A DNA stretch of 64,000 nt from Xylona heveae TC161. Taxonomy: Eukaryota; Ascomycota; Xylonomycetes; Xylonales; Xylonaceae. The translations under genes and the position numbers were made by a program. The stretch covers positions 62,001 through 126,000 of the forward strand of contig NW_017264196.1 of assembly GCF_001619985.1 (NCBI RefSeq), read 5' to 3'. This document shows, one piece after another, positions 1 to 12,297 of the stretch (positions are counted from its first letter, which is position 1; each line of letters starts with the position of its first letter). The notes under the pieces are model-generated. The model ran no database searches. It was not told the origin of the DNA and worked only from the letters and a program-made list of their open reading frames with translations.

Positions 1-144
1 AAGCGAGATTTGGATACGAACAGAAAGAGTAGAAAATTATCCTCCCGCGCTTAGTCCAAATGATGAGTTGGGCGACAGTCAATATACAGTGACCGGATCG
101 CAAATTAATGCCCTTACGTCAAGCGTAATGGCCAAGGTATTTGC

Positions 145-1985
145 TTATTCGATCATCTCTTCGATCCTCAACCGTTTCCTTCTTACTGGGCTGCTAGGGG
201 CATCCGAAGACTGTCCGCCTGAGTTTTCTTGAGGAGGTACGCGAGGTACGTGAGATGGCTCTGACGCTTCATCGTCTGTGTGTAGAAGAGAGCCTACTGC
301 GCGAAGTGGCGGCAGTCGAAGTCCCCTTGTCCCACTATCATCTCGGATCCCAAGCCCCTGAGCCTGAGAGGTATATGGTTCGGTAGTTGTTGAATATGAG
401 CCTCTACCTTCTAAAAACGGTGGGCTTCCGGACATGGGCAGGCTTTTGGCAGAGAGTAAAGCGGATGCATAACCCCGCTGGCTAGCTGAGGCGCGACGAG
501 AGAAATCTGAAGGCGGCCGCGGGTAGGAATTCAGCTGAGTGAGCGCCGGACTTGTGTTTGAATGTGTGTAATACTGGGAAGTCGACACGGATGATGCGCT
601 GGAGAGTCGCCGAAGACCAGGGCTATCATCTGGCAAGGCCACATCCCGAGGAGACATTTGATATTGGCTGGGAGTGCTGAAAGGCGACGGAGGAGCCAGT
701 CTGGGATCAGGGGGTAGGTAAAGCGAGACAACGGCAAAGAATGGTATCGTCTTAGCTAGGCAGATTCGAGCCTGAAGCCGTCGTGGCGTCGAACCAGAAA
801 AATTAAAATTGAAGGTATCAATCCGCTCCTGATACGCAGCCGTCGAGGACAGGGCTTCCTGAAGTGGAATCGACCCAATCGTGGCCAATTCAGTGGAGCC
901 GTAAATTGGAGCTAAGTATGCGGGCTCTCGGGTATCACGTTCGTCTCTAAGCTCTCTTCTCAAGTTTTGCAAACTGGGTCGGTCATGCTCTGCCACCAAG
1001 TCCATCAAGCTCAGTCCTCTCATGTCCGCTCCCGGTGCAATGGCTTCTTGAAAAGCTTGATCGTAGCTTGCAATGACAAGATCCAACGACAAAAGGGCAG
1101 TGGCGATGACGGCAGACCGAAGTTCAGGAGGAGCTACCGCCTGGGACTGAGGGGAGCCGAAGCCCTTTCGTTCTGTAGGCAGGTTAGCTCGAATGCGTCA
1201 AGGCAACACAAACTTCCTACTCACCTTGAAAGGGAACGCTCTGTGTGCGTTTTGCGTCAAATTCAGATTGTAGCCTTTGAAATGAAGGAGAGTTCGTCGC
1301 AAACTGCTCCTGCGGTAGCAGAGGAGGTCCAGTCGATTGTTGTGGCACGTTTTGTGAGCCGCCTTCTGAACTTCTATCTCGTTCGTCTCGCAGACGAGGC
1401 CTCCCTCTTTTTTTATGTTGGACGTCGACGCAGCTATCCTGCTATAAGATTAGTAAAATGAAATGGCGCTTTCTAGTCGTGGGAACCACTCGCCTGCTTT
1501 CCCATGGCGCAGCAGCGTGGACATGGCCTTGTCGACTCGCATTTCAGATGAGCACGCTTGCAATTCAGACAGGCTGATGGAACATGCGCTTTGTATCTGC
1601 GCTGAGTTCTTCCGGATTGCAATGGATCGTCTTGGGCGCCAAGTCGACCGACTTCGAAAGAGTCCTGTACAGAAGGGGAGAAGGAGCCAGACTGTGCTAT
1701 CGGTTTATTTTGATGCGCGACATATCCAGATTGTGGGAGAAAGGGGCTCCTCTCCGAAGGGCTGGATGTAAAGGAATCGTATGGCATCTGGGGGTATCGG
1801 CTTGGAAGTGCTTCATACTGAGGTCCAGCCTCTACACGGTGGCCTCTGACGTTGGGACCTTCATCAGGCTCTTTATTTGTAATCTCATCAAGACGGAGAC
1901 CTCGTGAGATCGTTGCCAACGTGTTCAATTCATCTTGTGTATCCCAGCGTCCTGAACCGTGAGAGGGGGTCCCGGGAAGAGACAT
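145..1985 (-). CDS. Zn(II)2Cys6 transcription factor with PAS-like domain
   Basis: Probable sequence-specific nuclear transcription factor, about 577 residues. Three exons: 1985-1494, 1438-1225 and 1172-145; phases close exactly. The start is the ATG at 1985; the open frame continues upstream but only from a GTG. The zinc cluster runs CLNCKRAHLKC, then CPRCC, then a final Cys just after the first intron, giving the spacing C-x2-C-x6-C-x5-C-x2-C-x8-C. A basic HKKRGRPRLRD tail follows. The long third exon begins with a PAS-like segment (FRSAVIA-type region through FNFNFSGSTPRRLQ) and ends in a Ser/Pro-rich tail with RRKRLR near the C-terminus. The first intron needs a GC donor (see finding). 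The family is common in moulds; target genes cannot be inferred. The neighbouring DNA is empty for 4 kb, so no cluster partner suggests a pathway. Confidence 0.85.
1439..1493 (-). other. GC-AG intron in the zinc-cluster codons
   Basis: A 55-nt intron on the minus strand. The donor reads CAG|GCGAGT and the branch region TTTTACTAATC lies just before the acceptor. Two AGs are close together (TATAG and CAG). Using the second joins GKQ to DSC and gives the x8 spacing before the last zinc Cys. A GT donor four bases downstream would run into a stop in either acceptor choice. Confidence 0.75.
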
Positions 1986-3774
1986 GGAAAAGACTAGGAG
2001 GTCCCCCACTTTGCGCACAATCCAAGGGAAAATTCAGCGTGACTTAACAAACTGGATCAACAACACTGCGGAAGCTCAGCAACAGACGATAGTGTATTAG
2101 GATGAGAATGACTGAGAGTTAATCGTGGGCACATTGAATGGCCTAAAGACTTCAGAATAGACGGTAGTAAGCGACACGAACGGGATGATGGATCCAGGAG
2201 CGCTGTGGATAATCACGGCGCCAAGTTAGATGATTCCCTCAAACTTGATCGGCCGGAAGTATCCCTTTGAGGGTCTTGAAAGAGAGAAATATCTGGTACA
2301 CCCCAGGATGGATCAGCTTCCCATGAGGATTCGGCGCAAGAACAGAACCGCATACCGTCGTAGCACTATGCGGTACATCCACGTCGACCTTCGTTGGCGA
2401 AATGCAGAAGAAATGAAGCAACAACGACTGACGTTATATCGTATGCCCCTGGGAGGCGGGAATAGCCCTCCGGGCAATTCACCTCTGAAACCAGAGCAGA
2501 TTGGCGAGTCGATGAGCAATGAATACCCGGGGGAGTGGGCAAGTGTGTCAGAGGCTTCGGGAGCTTGTCTTGGGATCGGTGACCTTCTCAAGAGAGAACC
2601 CGGAGGAAGGTCAGGTTTCACTCGGCGAATGTCGCAAATCAGTAACAGCGAGAGCACCAGAAAGGTGGCACGCTGGCTTCAGATAGGCTCATCAAGACAC
2701 ATGGAAAGAGTTGCTAGGATTGAACAAACTATAGATCTTGATCTCAACCCTTGTTTACGCCGAAACTTTGGTCGACCGTAAGGCGGCGGCGTTGGGTAAT
2801 AAAAAGTAGGCAGGGTACCGTGCAGTACGCTACATCAGGCTGGGAGATACCAACTTGCTGGACCGTGAGGGGCCGCAAGGACCTATAAACGTAACTCAAA
2901 TCCATATCGTCCTATCTTTCGAAAATGCACATAAGAGCCTTGGGTAGAACAACCGGGTTGCTGGACGGGTCCGAGACGGTTCCTCGGTTGTGTCCGAAAG
3001 GACGGGATGATCGATAGTCCATGTCGAGTCGCCCTGGCCATGCTTTTCGCCTTATGCTGAGCACCAAACGAGTGCTTCCAACCAAAGTGACTTGGATCCA
3101 ACACAGCGCGTGAGGCACCCACAATGTCGCATGCTTAACTGCAAGGGGATGATGGTCTCTGCTCTGATGCAGCCGCACAAGAGTGGCAAAGGACCGCTAA
3201 TGAGCGGCATCGAAGAGAAACTAGGAAATTTGTACGGGCATTTTTCAAGCGGTCGCGAGTCAGGGCATTGTCGATGCGTGGCTGCCGTCCAATATGCCAC
3301 CATCCCACGAAGCAACCACAATCGTTTTTGACTTGGTGCTGCACTACCCTAAGAACCCCTGCGCCAGGTCGACGGTGGACCGAGTTACAGGGTCCCACGT
3401 CCCGGTGATTTGCTATTGCCCCCTTTCCGTGGTTGAAAGAGGTCGATTCCCTGTAGGTTTTTGACCATGTATGGGTGTGTATATGCCCTGGTGTGTGGCT
3501 AGCATTGGCTCTGGTACAGTAGCTGGCCCGGCTGTCGACAAGGAGAAAAAACCCGACAGCACCATGCTAATGTGGGGCGCGACCACGAGTCAGTTGGTCC
3601 AGGACCAACCTCAGAAATTCTTGGAGGTAGGTACCGGCTCCCCGAAAACTGTCTCGTGGTGCCTGGAGAGCGATTCACGCAGAGTCGTGAAGACCCCTTT
3701 CTGGAGCAGATTATTTGAGACGACTCGCAGAAATTTTGACCAAAAAGCTCGGACTCACACGCGATTTTGGGCTG

Positions 3775-3805
3775 ATTGCATTGCATTTTGCATTGCATCT
3801 TGCAT
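3775..3805. repeat. Short degenerate TTGCAT tandem repeat
   Basis: Roughly five imperfect copies of TTGCAT in about 30 bases, inside the empty region. It looks like an ordinary microsatellite. Confidence 0.6.
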
Positions 3806-5931
3806 GTCGGAGATCGTAGCCCAAAGCAGATTGTCCCTCGCGTCCAGATGGCTTATTACCTTTCTGCAAGACTCGTGACACTTGATGCAAACGAAAGACC
3901 CAATCGGCGATAGCTCACAACACTAGGGTAAGAGTGAGTGGAGTGAGACGATGGGTCCGCCCAAAATCCAAGAAACACATGGCGATGGCATGACCCGACT
4001 TTTAGCTTGAGCCGACTGAGCCACGGTGGGCAAACAAGTGAGCCGCAGGGAAGGGACAAGAAGAAACGCGGAAAATGTATACTTTTCGCCCGTATCAAAA
4101 CGTAACGAGGATCGTCCACGGCCGTCCGGTGAGCCAGTTTCCACCACAGCCAGCACCACGAGTACGACCGTGGTCGCAGAAGCGATTCATGGCGCTTTGT
4201 TAGGCTCATTTTGGTCGTCAAGCGCTGGAGCCCTGTTCGGGTGAATAGAGGTTGGCCGGCCCAAAGGGGGAAAAGGGAAGGGGCCGGGCGCAAAAAAGAC
4301 TCACCGAGTCAGAGGCCCAACGACATGATGTACTTTGTAATGCAGTTAATCCCTGTTCCTTCGGAAATAAATAATAATGGTGTTGCATAAATTTTCGACA
4401 GGAGCCACTGAGCCCGAACATTTTCCAATCTAATCTGCAAAAGCAAGCAGAACTGGTCAATAGCGCCGTCAAAAATGATGATGCCAACGGCGATTTCAAA
4501 TTGAACCCCCCCATTCCCGTGTCCACGGTCGTCAGATTTATCCCGCCCCATGCAGGCATTGAATGAAGAGGATCTTTTCCTTTTTTTGCTTCATCCCGTA
4601 AGCCGTAAAGTGGTTGCTCAAACTGAAGACTTCTGCGTGTGTTTCTTTTTGACGCCTTCCTCCTCGTTCATACCAATTTCCCCCTTGCCCGGTAACTCGG
4701 TTGTCGGTCCCGTCTCATGCCAATGACGAATTTTTAGGACTTTGGTGCAAGGATAGCGTCGGACGCAAATCTTCCAGTCCTGTGCCTTTATGCATACCTC
4801 GCGTGGCAGTGGACCAGGGTTCCAATCCTCAGTGGGTCATAAGCCATGAGTCCGCCACTTCTTCCGCGCGAAGCCATTTCCGACGAAGGAGCGAACGGCG
4901 TTTCAAGCACAAAATTCAAATAGAAAACCCTTATCCCTGTCGTCTTCAGACACAATGTGCTAAGTTGTTGTAAGTTAATTCGGCCGAGCTCGGGGTATTT
5001 TCTCTCACGATCGGGCAGAGAAGTGATTTCAGGACCGTGTTCTTTGCCCTTCAATGGTCCCAGGTTGGTGGCTTAAGGCTCAATAATACCATGGGCCATG
5101 TCTCTCCTGGCATGTTCACGTCAGACTCTTAATCTCTCTGTTAATGTGTCTTGGTGCTTGTGCAACCACTCCCTAGCTGCGTTCGCATGTCAGCAATACA
5201 ATGCCAGGAATAGTTGTCTCTAATTCTCTCAGGTACAGGCTGGTGTCCTCAACCCAGATTCCCTCTGTCGGCAAGCAACTTGATCCGTGCATCTGCTGGT
5301 TATAGCATACCAGCTTTCTGGTCAGAAAACAGACGCGGTTCTTCGCATCCCTGCCAAAAAAAATTTTTGCCGGGAAAAAATCTCGGCAGTGACAGAATTG
5401 TTGACCGCTGAGACTGTGCAAGGTACGGTGACGTACGGAAGTATATGATACTATTCCGCTGTCGCCGACCGGGTATGTCCGCGGGCTCAAGTGCAAGGAA
5501 GAAACACCCCAGGATGCATAGAAATCTTGGAGTCGTTTATCGGGTGATTTTTGTGGTCAGCCCAAGTAAAATCCTCCGAGACTTGGGATAATAAAATGGG
5601 TCCGTAGAACACGGAGGACCCACTAATTCCGTCTGCTTTTTATCGCCCCTTGTGTGCTACACTGGCTGGCCGTCCAGTGGAATCATGGTTGTGTAATTTA
5701 TGAGGATGGGCCCATGTTAAGACAGACTTGACATGATGCCGCTCCGTTCACTGTCAGTATTCATTTTCGGGTTATTGTTGTTCCACAAATCCCGCTGTCC
5801 GACCTTTTGGCGACAGAGGATGGTTTCGAATTTCGGCTCACATGGCATCACTAGGCGACTTTTCGAGGTAATGTTGTCGAAAAAGTGGTTTAAATTTCTT
5901 CAAGTTTTGGGGGTTTCAAAGCTGAGGGCCA

Positions 5932-5943
5932 GGGGGGGGGGGG
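5932..5943. repeat. G12 homopolymer
   Basis: Twelve consecutive G on the plus strand, about 200 bases beyond the DBP10 stop codon. Length is likely to be unstable and open to sequencing error. Confidence 0.8.
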
Positions 5944-6138
5944 AGAGAAAAGGGATGTGAGGATGAAACATGAAACATGAAAGTCCCTGATGTTCTCGAC
6001 TAATCTCACAAGACCTGAAATTTAGTTTTGTAATCAAACGCCATATATGAAGATGAGTGTAATACAAAATCGCCACACATCACTACCTTAGATGAGAAAG
6101 ATATTGAAGAGTACCATGCCAGTATGAGCTCTGAGTAA

Positions 6139-8950
6139 TTAAAACTTCCTCTTCTTGGAAGGACGAGCATTCTTTTGGCGTCGTCTCTCCGCCAATTCCC
6201 TCTGCTTCCGAACGTCGTCCGTGCCCTTGATTTCTCGTTTCCCTTCGCCCTCCTTGAATCTGCCAATCCGCTTTTCCTTGGCTTCAGCCACTCTCTTCTT
6301 CCTCTGATGATAATCATCTCTGAACTTATCGGCCTCCTTCGGCGCCTTCTCCAACCTGTGTTTAAACTGCTTGCCTGGCATGTTTCCAATACTATGGGGT
6401 ATCCTCTCAATCTCTCCCGTGCGGGGAAGTCGTTCAATCTTGTTAGATTTTCGCCATGCGTCGAACCGTCCGCTTCGGAAGCTAGCGGCAATCTTCTGAC
6501 CACTTTCGCCTGTAATCATCTTTGCACCCTTGGAGCCATCCTCATCATTGGCTCGTGAGACATACTTCTTGGACCTTTTATCCCACCGTAGTCGTCCAGC
6601 TCTGCTGGGCTCAGCAAATGACTTGGACTCATCGTTGGTTAAATCCATGGTGGCCCCGCGGGCTGCTTCAACGAAGTTGGATCCTTGTGATCCCGAATGC
6701 ACGCCATATCCACGCTCCTCGGCAAGGCTGTTGGAGCCAGGCGTGTAAGACATGAAATGTTCAGAATCCTTCCATGGATCGGCCACAGATTTGTCCTTTT
6801 TGTTCTTTGGCTTTGAAAATGTCACTTCCAATTCATCCTCAGATGCGGAATCCATATTCACATCCGCGCCAGTCGCGATCCCTTCTATCTCGTTTTCATC
6901 ATCATGACCATCCTCGCCATGATCTGATTCGCCATGCCCAGCTGAAACTGCAGTTGATGGGAATTGAGACTGCTGATCCTTCTGCGCTCCTCTCCTTTTT
7001 GGCTCAATCTTCTCCCTCCGTTTCCGCATAATTTCGGCCGCTTCACCGCCACTTCCGCGGTTACCAATTTCAAAAATGGTCTCCGAGGGCTTAAAACCAC
7101 TCACTTTAGCGAGCATCTTTTCTCTCTCAATCTCCATTGGATCAGCATCATTCTTGAAAAGTGGATGCAAAGCCATCCAGTTTTCAGACGACACGACCTC
7201 CTTGGCGCGTTTGGCACTCTCCGTGGATGCAGAGTTCCGAGTTCTCATATATAGTTTCTCGCCCTTGGCAGCGACAGTGCGCATAGCTTCCAAATCCGTA
7301 TCGTCGTCCAACAATTTGGTCACAGACTCGCAGCTACTCCCCAACTGCTCACGACTGAAACTGCCGACAACAATATCCGATGCAAAATTAGCATGATCGC
7401 CACCCTCTCGTCCTAAGAGCAATTTCCTGCCAAGGAAAAGCTGAAGATCGAGGAGATACGGCGCATCAGATTCCCTAATGAGGCTGTAACTCCAACCTCT
7501 TTGTCCGGCTCGAGCAGTGCGACCAACGCGATGCACGAAGATTTTTGGCTGAGCCGGAAAATCGTAATTCACGACATTTGCCAGAATGGGGATATCAATT
7601 CCACGAGCTGCTACATCTGTGACGACCAAGATGTTGGTCAAACCAGTGCGAAAGTTTTGCACTTGTATCTTTCGAGCAGTCTGGTCCAAGGAACCGTAGA
7701 CATGAGACACTGCAAACCCCGCAAGTCTAAGGAGAGAAGCAAGGTAATCCACATGATGCTTCGTCGCTGCAAAAACAATCGTGGAATGAGCTGTAGGTGA
7801 TTCGTTGGCCTTCGGATCATCCGGGTCGCGCTTTCGTTTTTTGCTACCTTGGCGAGTCTGGTCTTTCGCCTTTTTCGCAGCTTCTGTCTCCCCAGTTGGT
7901 ATCCTGATAACGTCTTGAATGATGTGAAGGAGAGCTCCCTCCTTCTCAGATGATTTAACGGTGAAAAAAGCGCTTTCCAAGTCGGGTGAGATCTTGCTCT
8001 CGGCGTCTAGTCGGACGAGGCTTGGTTCCTGCAAGCCAGCTCGGGCAAACTCAACAAGGGATTTTGGTAGTGTTGCTGAGAATAGAAGCGTCTGCCTCGA
8101 GGAGGGCAGAGCATGAAGAATCTCGGTAAGTTGGGCAGCAAAACCCATTTCAAAAAGTCGGTCGGCCTCGTCGAAGACAACGTAGTTAATCGAGGATAAA
8201 TCAAGTGACATTTCGACCTGAAGGTGTAGAAAACGCCCTGGCGTGGCGATGATAATGTCCGGATTTGTAGCCATAAAACCAAATTGGTCTTCTAAACTGT
8301 CACCACCAACGAGCAACACGCTCTTCAAATCTGTTCCACGGCCTAATTCTTTCACGACTTTAAGAGTTTGGAGCGCCAACTCTCTCGAAGGAGAAAGAAC
8401 CAACGCCCGGCCACCAACTTTCGCGCTGTGTGCCTTTAGTCTTTCGATCATAGGTACTACGAAAGCGGCCGTTTTTCCAGAACCCGTCCTCGCCATACCC
8501 ACAACATCGTGACCATCCAGAACCAGTGGGATCGTCTTCCTCTGGATAGGAGTAGGCACAGAAAATCCTTTTCTAGTAATAGCTTTAAGAAGATTGGCAT
8601 TAAGACCTGTGGGGACAATACATTTAGTATCGCGCAACAAGTTCGAAAAAGAAAATAGCAAAAACCATACCCATGGCCTGAAATCCGCCCCCCTTCTTCA
8701 CACTTCGCCCTTTCACATTTGCAGACTTTCGATTAGTTGCGGCTTGGTGGGCTGCAATGAAAGCTTCATCGTCCGAATCTTGTGTCTCGCCATCAAAGTC
8801 GAAAATGGCTCTGGGATCAGGCTGGCGCACATTTTTGCCATTGGAATTTTCTAGGTCGCCAGCTTCAGAGTCACTGACTTGGTCGACAAGGGCTTTGGAA
8901 ATGTCGAATTCATTCTCCGACGCTGCCGGAGACACGTCGCGACGCCGCAT
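6139..8950 (-). CDS. DBP10: ATP-dependent RNA helicase Dbp10 (DDX54 family)
   Basis: Nucleolar DEAD-box helicase of 60S ribosomal subunit assembly. Two exons, 8950-8671 and 8606-6139, split by a 64-nt intron after codons GCC ATG G; the product is about 915 residues, the usual family size. Visible motifs in order are the Q motif (GFSVPTPIQ), Walker [34 protein letters not shown] and [10 protein letters not shown]. After the helicase core come an acidic stretch, a DBP10-type C-terminal region (around [10 protein letters not shown]) and a strongly basic tail ending KKRKF. The start ATG leads into an acidic N-terminus (DSDDEAF). It diverges from RFA2 with 401 bases between start codons. Identity is firm from motif order and the C-terminal region. 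Confidence 0.95.
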
Positions 8951-9351
8951 TCCGGTGGAAAAGGTGAAAAGGTGACCGTCAGAAAACCCCTTCTATGATT
9001 GTTTTTAGATGTACGTTGCTAATTACGATCATTTGAATTTTTTGGGGCGTCGACGGAAAGATTGTATCTAGATAAGATTAGATAATCACTTCAAATTATA
9101 GACGCGTTCGCGAGAGGCGCGTCGCCCTGGCCGCAGAGAGGCGTGTATACCAAAGATTTGCTCCAACTCGTTTGCGGTAAAAGGTCTGCTACTGAGGATC
9201 AGTCTTCCTAACAATATTTGAGTCCGGATCTTTAAGCCATATAAGACTTCAGCATCGACACTATAGCATTACCTGTACGAGAAAATAGAGCGTCGCGTTC
9301 TGCGTACCAGGGAGACATTATTTGGCCGGGAGGAGTACACAGCCCAAAAGT
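8951..9351. promoter_or_regulatory. Divergent DBP10/RFA2 promoter region
   Basis: 401 bases between two divergent start codons, so both promoters must lie here. I see AT-rich DNA and no clear bound motif. Confidence 0.5.
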
Positions 9352-10374
9352 ATGGGTAGGTTTCCTATATGCCATTCAACCATTGAGGACTGTTCTTAAC
9401 TTAAGAAAGATTACGGATACGGCAACTATCAAAATAATGCCGGGGGTGGAGGATTTATGAACAATGGCTCCCAGGGAATTGGGGAAAACAGCCCCGGCGG
9501 CAGCGCCTCAAAGGTATGCGTTAAGCCCCGTCGACTGCTCCCTTTACTTACTCATTTCGACATGTGCAGACATACGGAAAAGACACTCTGAGACCGGTCA
9601 CTATCAAGCAGATTATCGACGCGCAACAAGCACACCCAGATGCGGACTTCAAAGTCGATGGTGTGGAGGTCACGCAGGTACTTTATCAGAGTTTGCGATT
9701 CCTTTCGGAATGTACATTTGTGTAGCTAACCTTCGAAGCTGACTTTCGTGGGACAAATTCGGAATATTTCCACGCAAACCACCAATATCACATACAAGAT
9801 TGACGATGGCACGGGTACTGTAGAGGTTAAGCAGTGGGTCGACTCGGATGTGGTAAACTCAATGGACACAGCGACGGATGCGAAACCTAAATTGATGGAG
9901 AATTCATATGCTCGAGTATGGGGCAAGTTGAAGAGCTTCAGTGGTAAGAGGCATGTGGGGGCTCATATAATTCGACCAATCACCGATCACAATGAGGTCC
10001 AATATCACCTTCTCGAGGCTACTGCTGTTCACTTATTCTTTACGAGGGGACCGCCGGAACAGCTGAAGAAGGGAGGAAATGCTGCTCAGGGAGGCGCTGC
10101 CCCTGGACAGCAGGTCGGAGTTGGCGGCAATGCTGCTGATAATGGCGGCGGCCAGAGTGGACGTGCCCTGCCACCCTTATCCGGCCCAGCCCGAAAAATT
10201 TACCATACTCTTGAAACGTCTCCGCAGAGCAACGAAGGCCTCAACGTGCAAGATATTTCTAGCCGGGTTGGAATGCAAGTTAATGACGTGTTGAAAGCAG
10301 CGGACGAGCTTCTGAGCCAGGGTTTGATCTATACAACGGTTGACGATAACACTTGGGCCATACTGGACATGTAA
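9352..10374 (+). CDS. RFA2: Replication protein A 32 kDa subunit (Rpa2/Rfa2)
   Basis: Second subunit of the trimeric single-stranded DNA-binding protein of replication and repair. Four exons: 9352-9355 (only ATGG), 9410-9513, 9570-9677 and 9739-10374, giving about 283 residues, normal for the family. The first junction gives MDYGYGNY, the typical start for this protein. The Gly/Ser/Asn-rich N-terminus is followed by the OB fold (TYGKDTLRPVTIKQI, LTFVGQIRNI, TYKIDDGTG, VEVKQWVD, then ARVWGKLKSFSGKRHVGAH). A Gly-rich linker leads to a C-terminal winged helix (GLNVQDISSRVGMQVNDVL, then GLIYTTVDDNTWA). It converges with the DUF202 gene, 201 bases away. The four-base coding exon is inferred from phase and conservation. 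Confidence 0.93.
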
Positions 10375-10575
10375 GAAGTTCGAATTTTCTTCGTCTTTGG
10401 CGAGTTACATATTTCCTTGCATCCACGATTGGCTTTTCATTGGGCGTTACGAAAGAAGAATGTACGAAAGGTTCCAGAGAAATCACTTGGCTCTTGTTTT
10501 ATTCATTTATTGATCGCAATTACCGGGTATCTACAAATAAAGTAATCAATCAAATCCAACTCAAGGGCATCACTC

Positions 10576-11319
10576 TCAGCGGCTTTGCCGAGTATTTGTA
10601 GACAAAAATAAAACGCAAGTAGCAACGATGGCGGTTGCGACGACCGTGAATATCTGAGATTCATTCAGCCAGTTTCCTTGATACACATACAGACCTGGTC
10701 CGAACGGAGAGAATGATTGTCGAATAGCTTACCGCTTGTGTTTTCCAACCAGACTGAACAAGGGCACGCCGTCTGCTGTATCGTGTGACGGTCTTGATAT
10801 AGTTTGCAAATCCAGAGCCCAGACAAGCCAAGGCGAGAAACCAAAAGATGATACCAAGCGGTAATGCGAATCGTTTCTCCAGGGCGGTTGGCTGTTGTTT
10901 TAAGTGAAACGAAATGACGATAGCGACTGACACAATAGCCATGTATATTGAGAGACGCAGCCATGAAAGGAAGGCTGAGAGCCACCACCAGCATTAGTCA
11001 ATACATTACTTGTTTGGGACTTTATAAGAGGACAATCCCAATACAGCGCGAGTCAGGCGCCGGAGAGAAGAAACATACTTCGCTCGTTAGCACAGTGGTC
11101 CCTTGCATCCGAATTTTGATTCTCAAACAAAAGTGGACCTAGCAGAGGCCGCGACAATAGGAGACGACCATCGTGGTTCCTACATGATCAGTCAATGTAT
11201 ATCCTAAGAGGTATTCCAGATAAATTATATGACCCTTACTGATCTACGAGGACCGGTTTAGGGGTACAAGGGCTGTAAAAGGGTGAATACGAATTGACAA
11301 TGCGTTGTGCCCCGGCCAT
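10576..11319 (-). CDS. DUF202-family membrane protein
   Basis: Small integral membrane protein of about 166 residues. Four exons: 11319-11240, 11179-11079, 10974-10733 and 10653-10576; all phases agree. After an N-terminal hydrophilic stretch comes the family signature ARDHCANERTFLSWLRLS, then three predicted membrane spans: MAIVSVAIVISF, LPLGIIFWFLALACLGSGF and, in the last exon, IFTVVATAIVATCVLFLS. A Tyr/Arg-rich loop (TRYSRRRALVQ) lies between spans two and three. DUF202 proteins are widespread in fungi and bacteria and are poorly characterised; I assign no function. The last exon carries the third span and is easily missed, because reading through the intron gives a false end. Confidence 0.85.
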
Positions 11320-12297
11320 GGCTGTCACTACAAGGCGCTGTTATGGGATCCTCGAGATTACAAGAAGAGCAGGACAATGCGAATAACCAAACCAGGTAGT
11401 GCCTAAGATTGGAGGCGTCGATACCACCGCTACCATATCAACATTCAATGGCCATCACCTTTTGTTCTTGTCACTGACGCATTCAAGGATCCTTTTGGTT
11501 CTCAACCAACGTGGTCACGTGCATGTGCGAAAACCGGGCCAATGACCTCAAATCCCCCAATCACTACAACAAAACTCAGAACACCAGGCCACACTTCCCT
11601 CGTTCCGTGCGGCACGACATACCGCAATCGGACAAGCTGGCACTGGCTCCGCTATCCAGTGATGTTTGGTGGGCAATTCAGGCTGGACCTACCAAATTGA
11701 TGCATGTATACTCGACGAGCGCATCATGAAGAAGGAAAACAAAATCAAACATACAAAATAAAAAATTAAAATAATTTTGCAGCCAGGTCACCGAAGAGCT
11801 GAAGAGATACAGAAGAGTCAAGAATTATCGTTTTAGAACCGACAGATACTTTCCCAAATTCAGAAACTCATTTGTTATCCGGATCAAAATCCCTGACATC
11901 TGGGTCGGTCATGATATGCGGAGTATATATATTAGGCAAGTGTTTGCTTGTGGCCCCCGCATGCTTATCGCCGACGATAGTCGAGGTGACTAAAACTGTT
12001 CAGTCTAACTAACTTATCACTTACCCATGGTAATCCAGCCGCTGCTTTTTATCTCGTTCCGACTTCTATCCACCAAAACACATATTTGGTAGATTTTGGG
12101 CATAGCAAAGTCGTCTGCTTGAGCTCAATCTCTTCCGGGCAATCGTCCGCGGTGCGCAGGTATTCAACTCTTCTTGAGCAGATCCGCCGAAAATTTGACG
12201 CACACATTCATGTACACTTTTGTTCTCTGCAACTGCCACAGAAGCACACACTACACCATCTTACATTGTTTCTCCGCTTGTTGACCGTTACAAACCA
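11320..12297. other. Divergent intergenic region, DUF202/MATE
   Basis: 978 bases between divergent start codons. No open frame I can support. The MATE frame is open upstream to about 12220 but without an ATG, so 12298 is taken as the start. Confidence 0.5.

Larger units (their letters stand above)
1986..6138. other. Long intergenic region, no supported gene
   Basis: About 4.15 kb between the zinc-cluster gene and the 3' end of DBP10. It has only short unrelated open frames, the longest about 183 codons, with no recognisable domain and no paired splice signals. It holds a short degenerate TTGCAT repeat (3775-3805), pyrimidine-rich stretches near 4570-4700 and a run of 12 G (5932-5943). It is probably the extended promoter of the regulator plus untranslated or lost sequence. 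Confidence 0.6.

Noticed and set aside
967-1461. 164-codon plus-strand frame opposite the zinc-cluster gene
   Set aside because: Antisense shadow of verified coding exons.
2230-2781. 183-codon plus-strand open frame
   Set aside because: No domain, no splice context and atypical composition; long chance frame in noncoding DNA.
4805-4835. GGGTTCCAATCC resembling a tRNA T loop
   Set aside because: No pairing stem and no upstream tRNA body; chance match.
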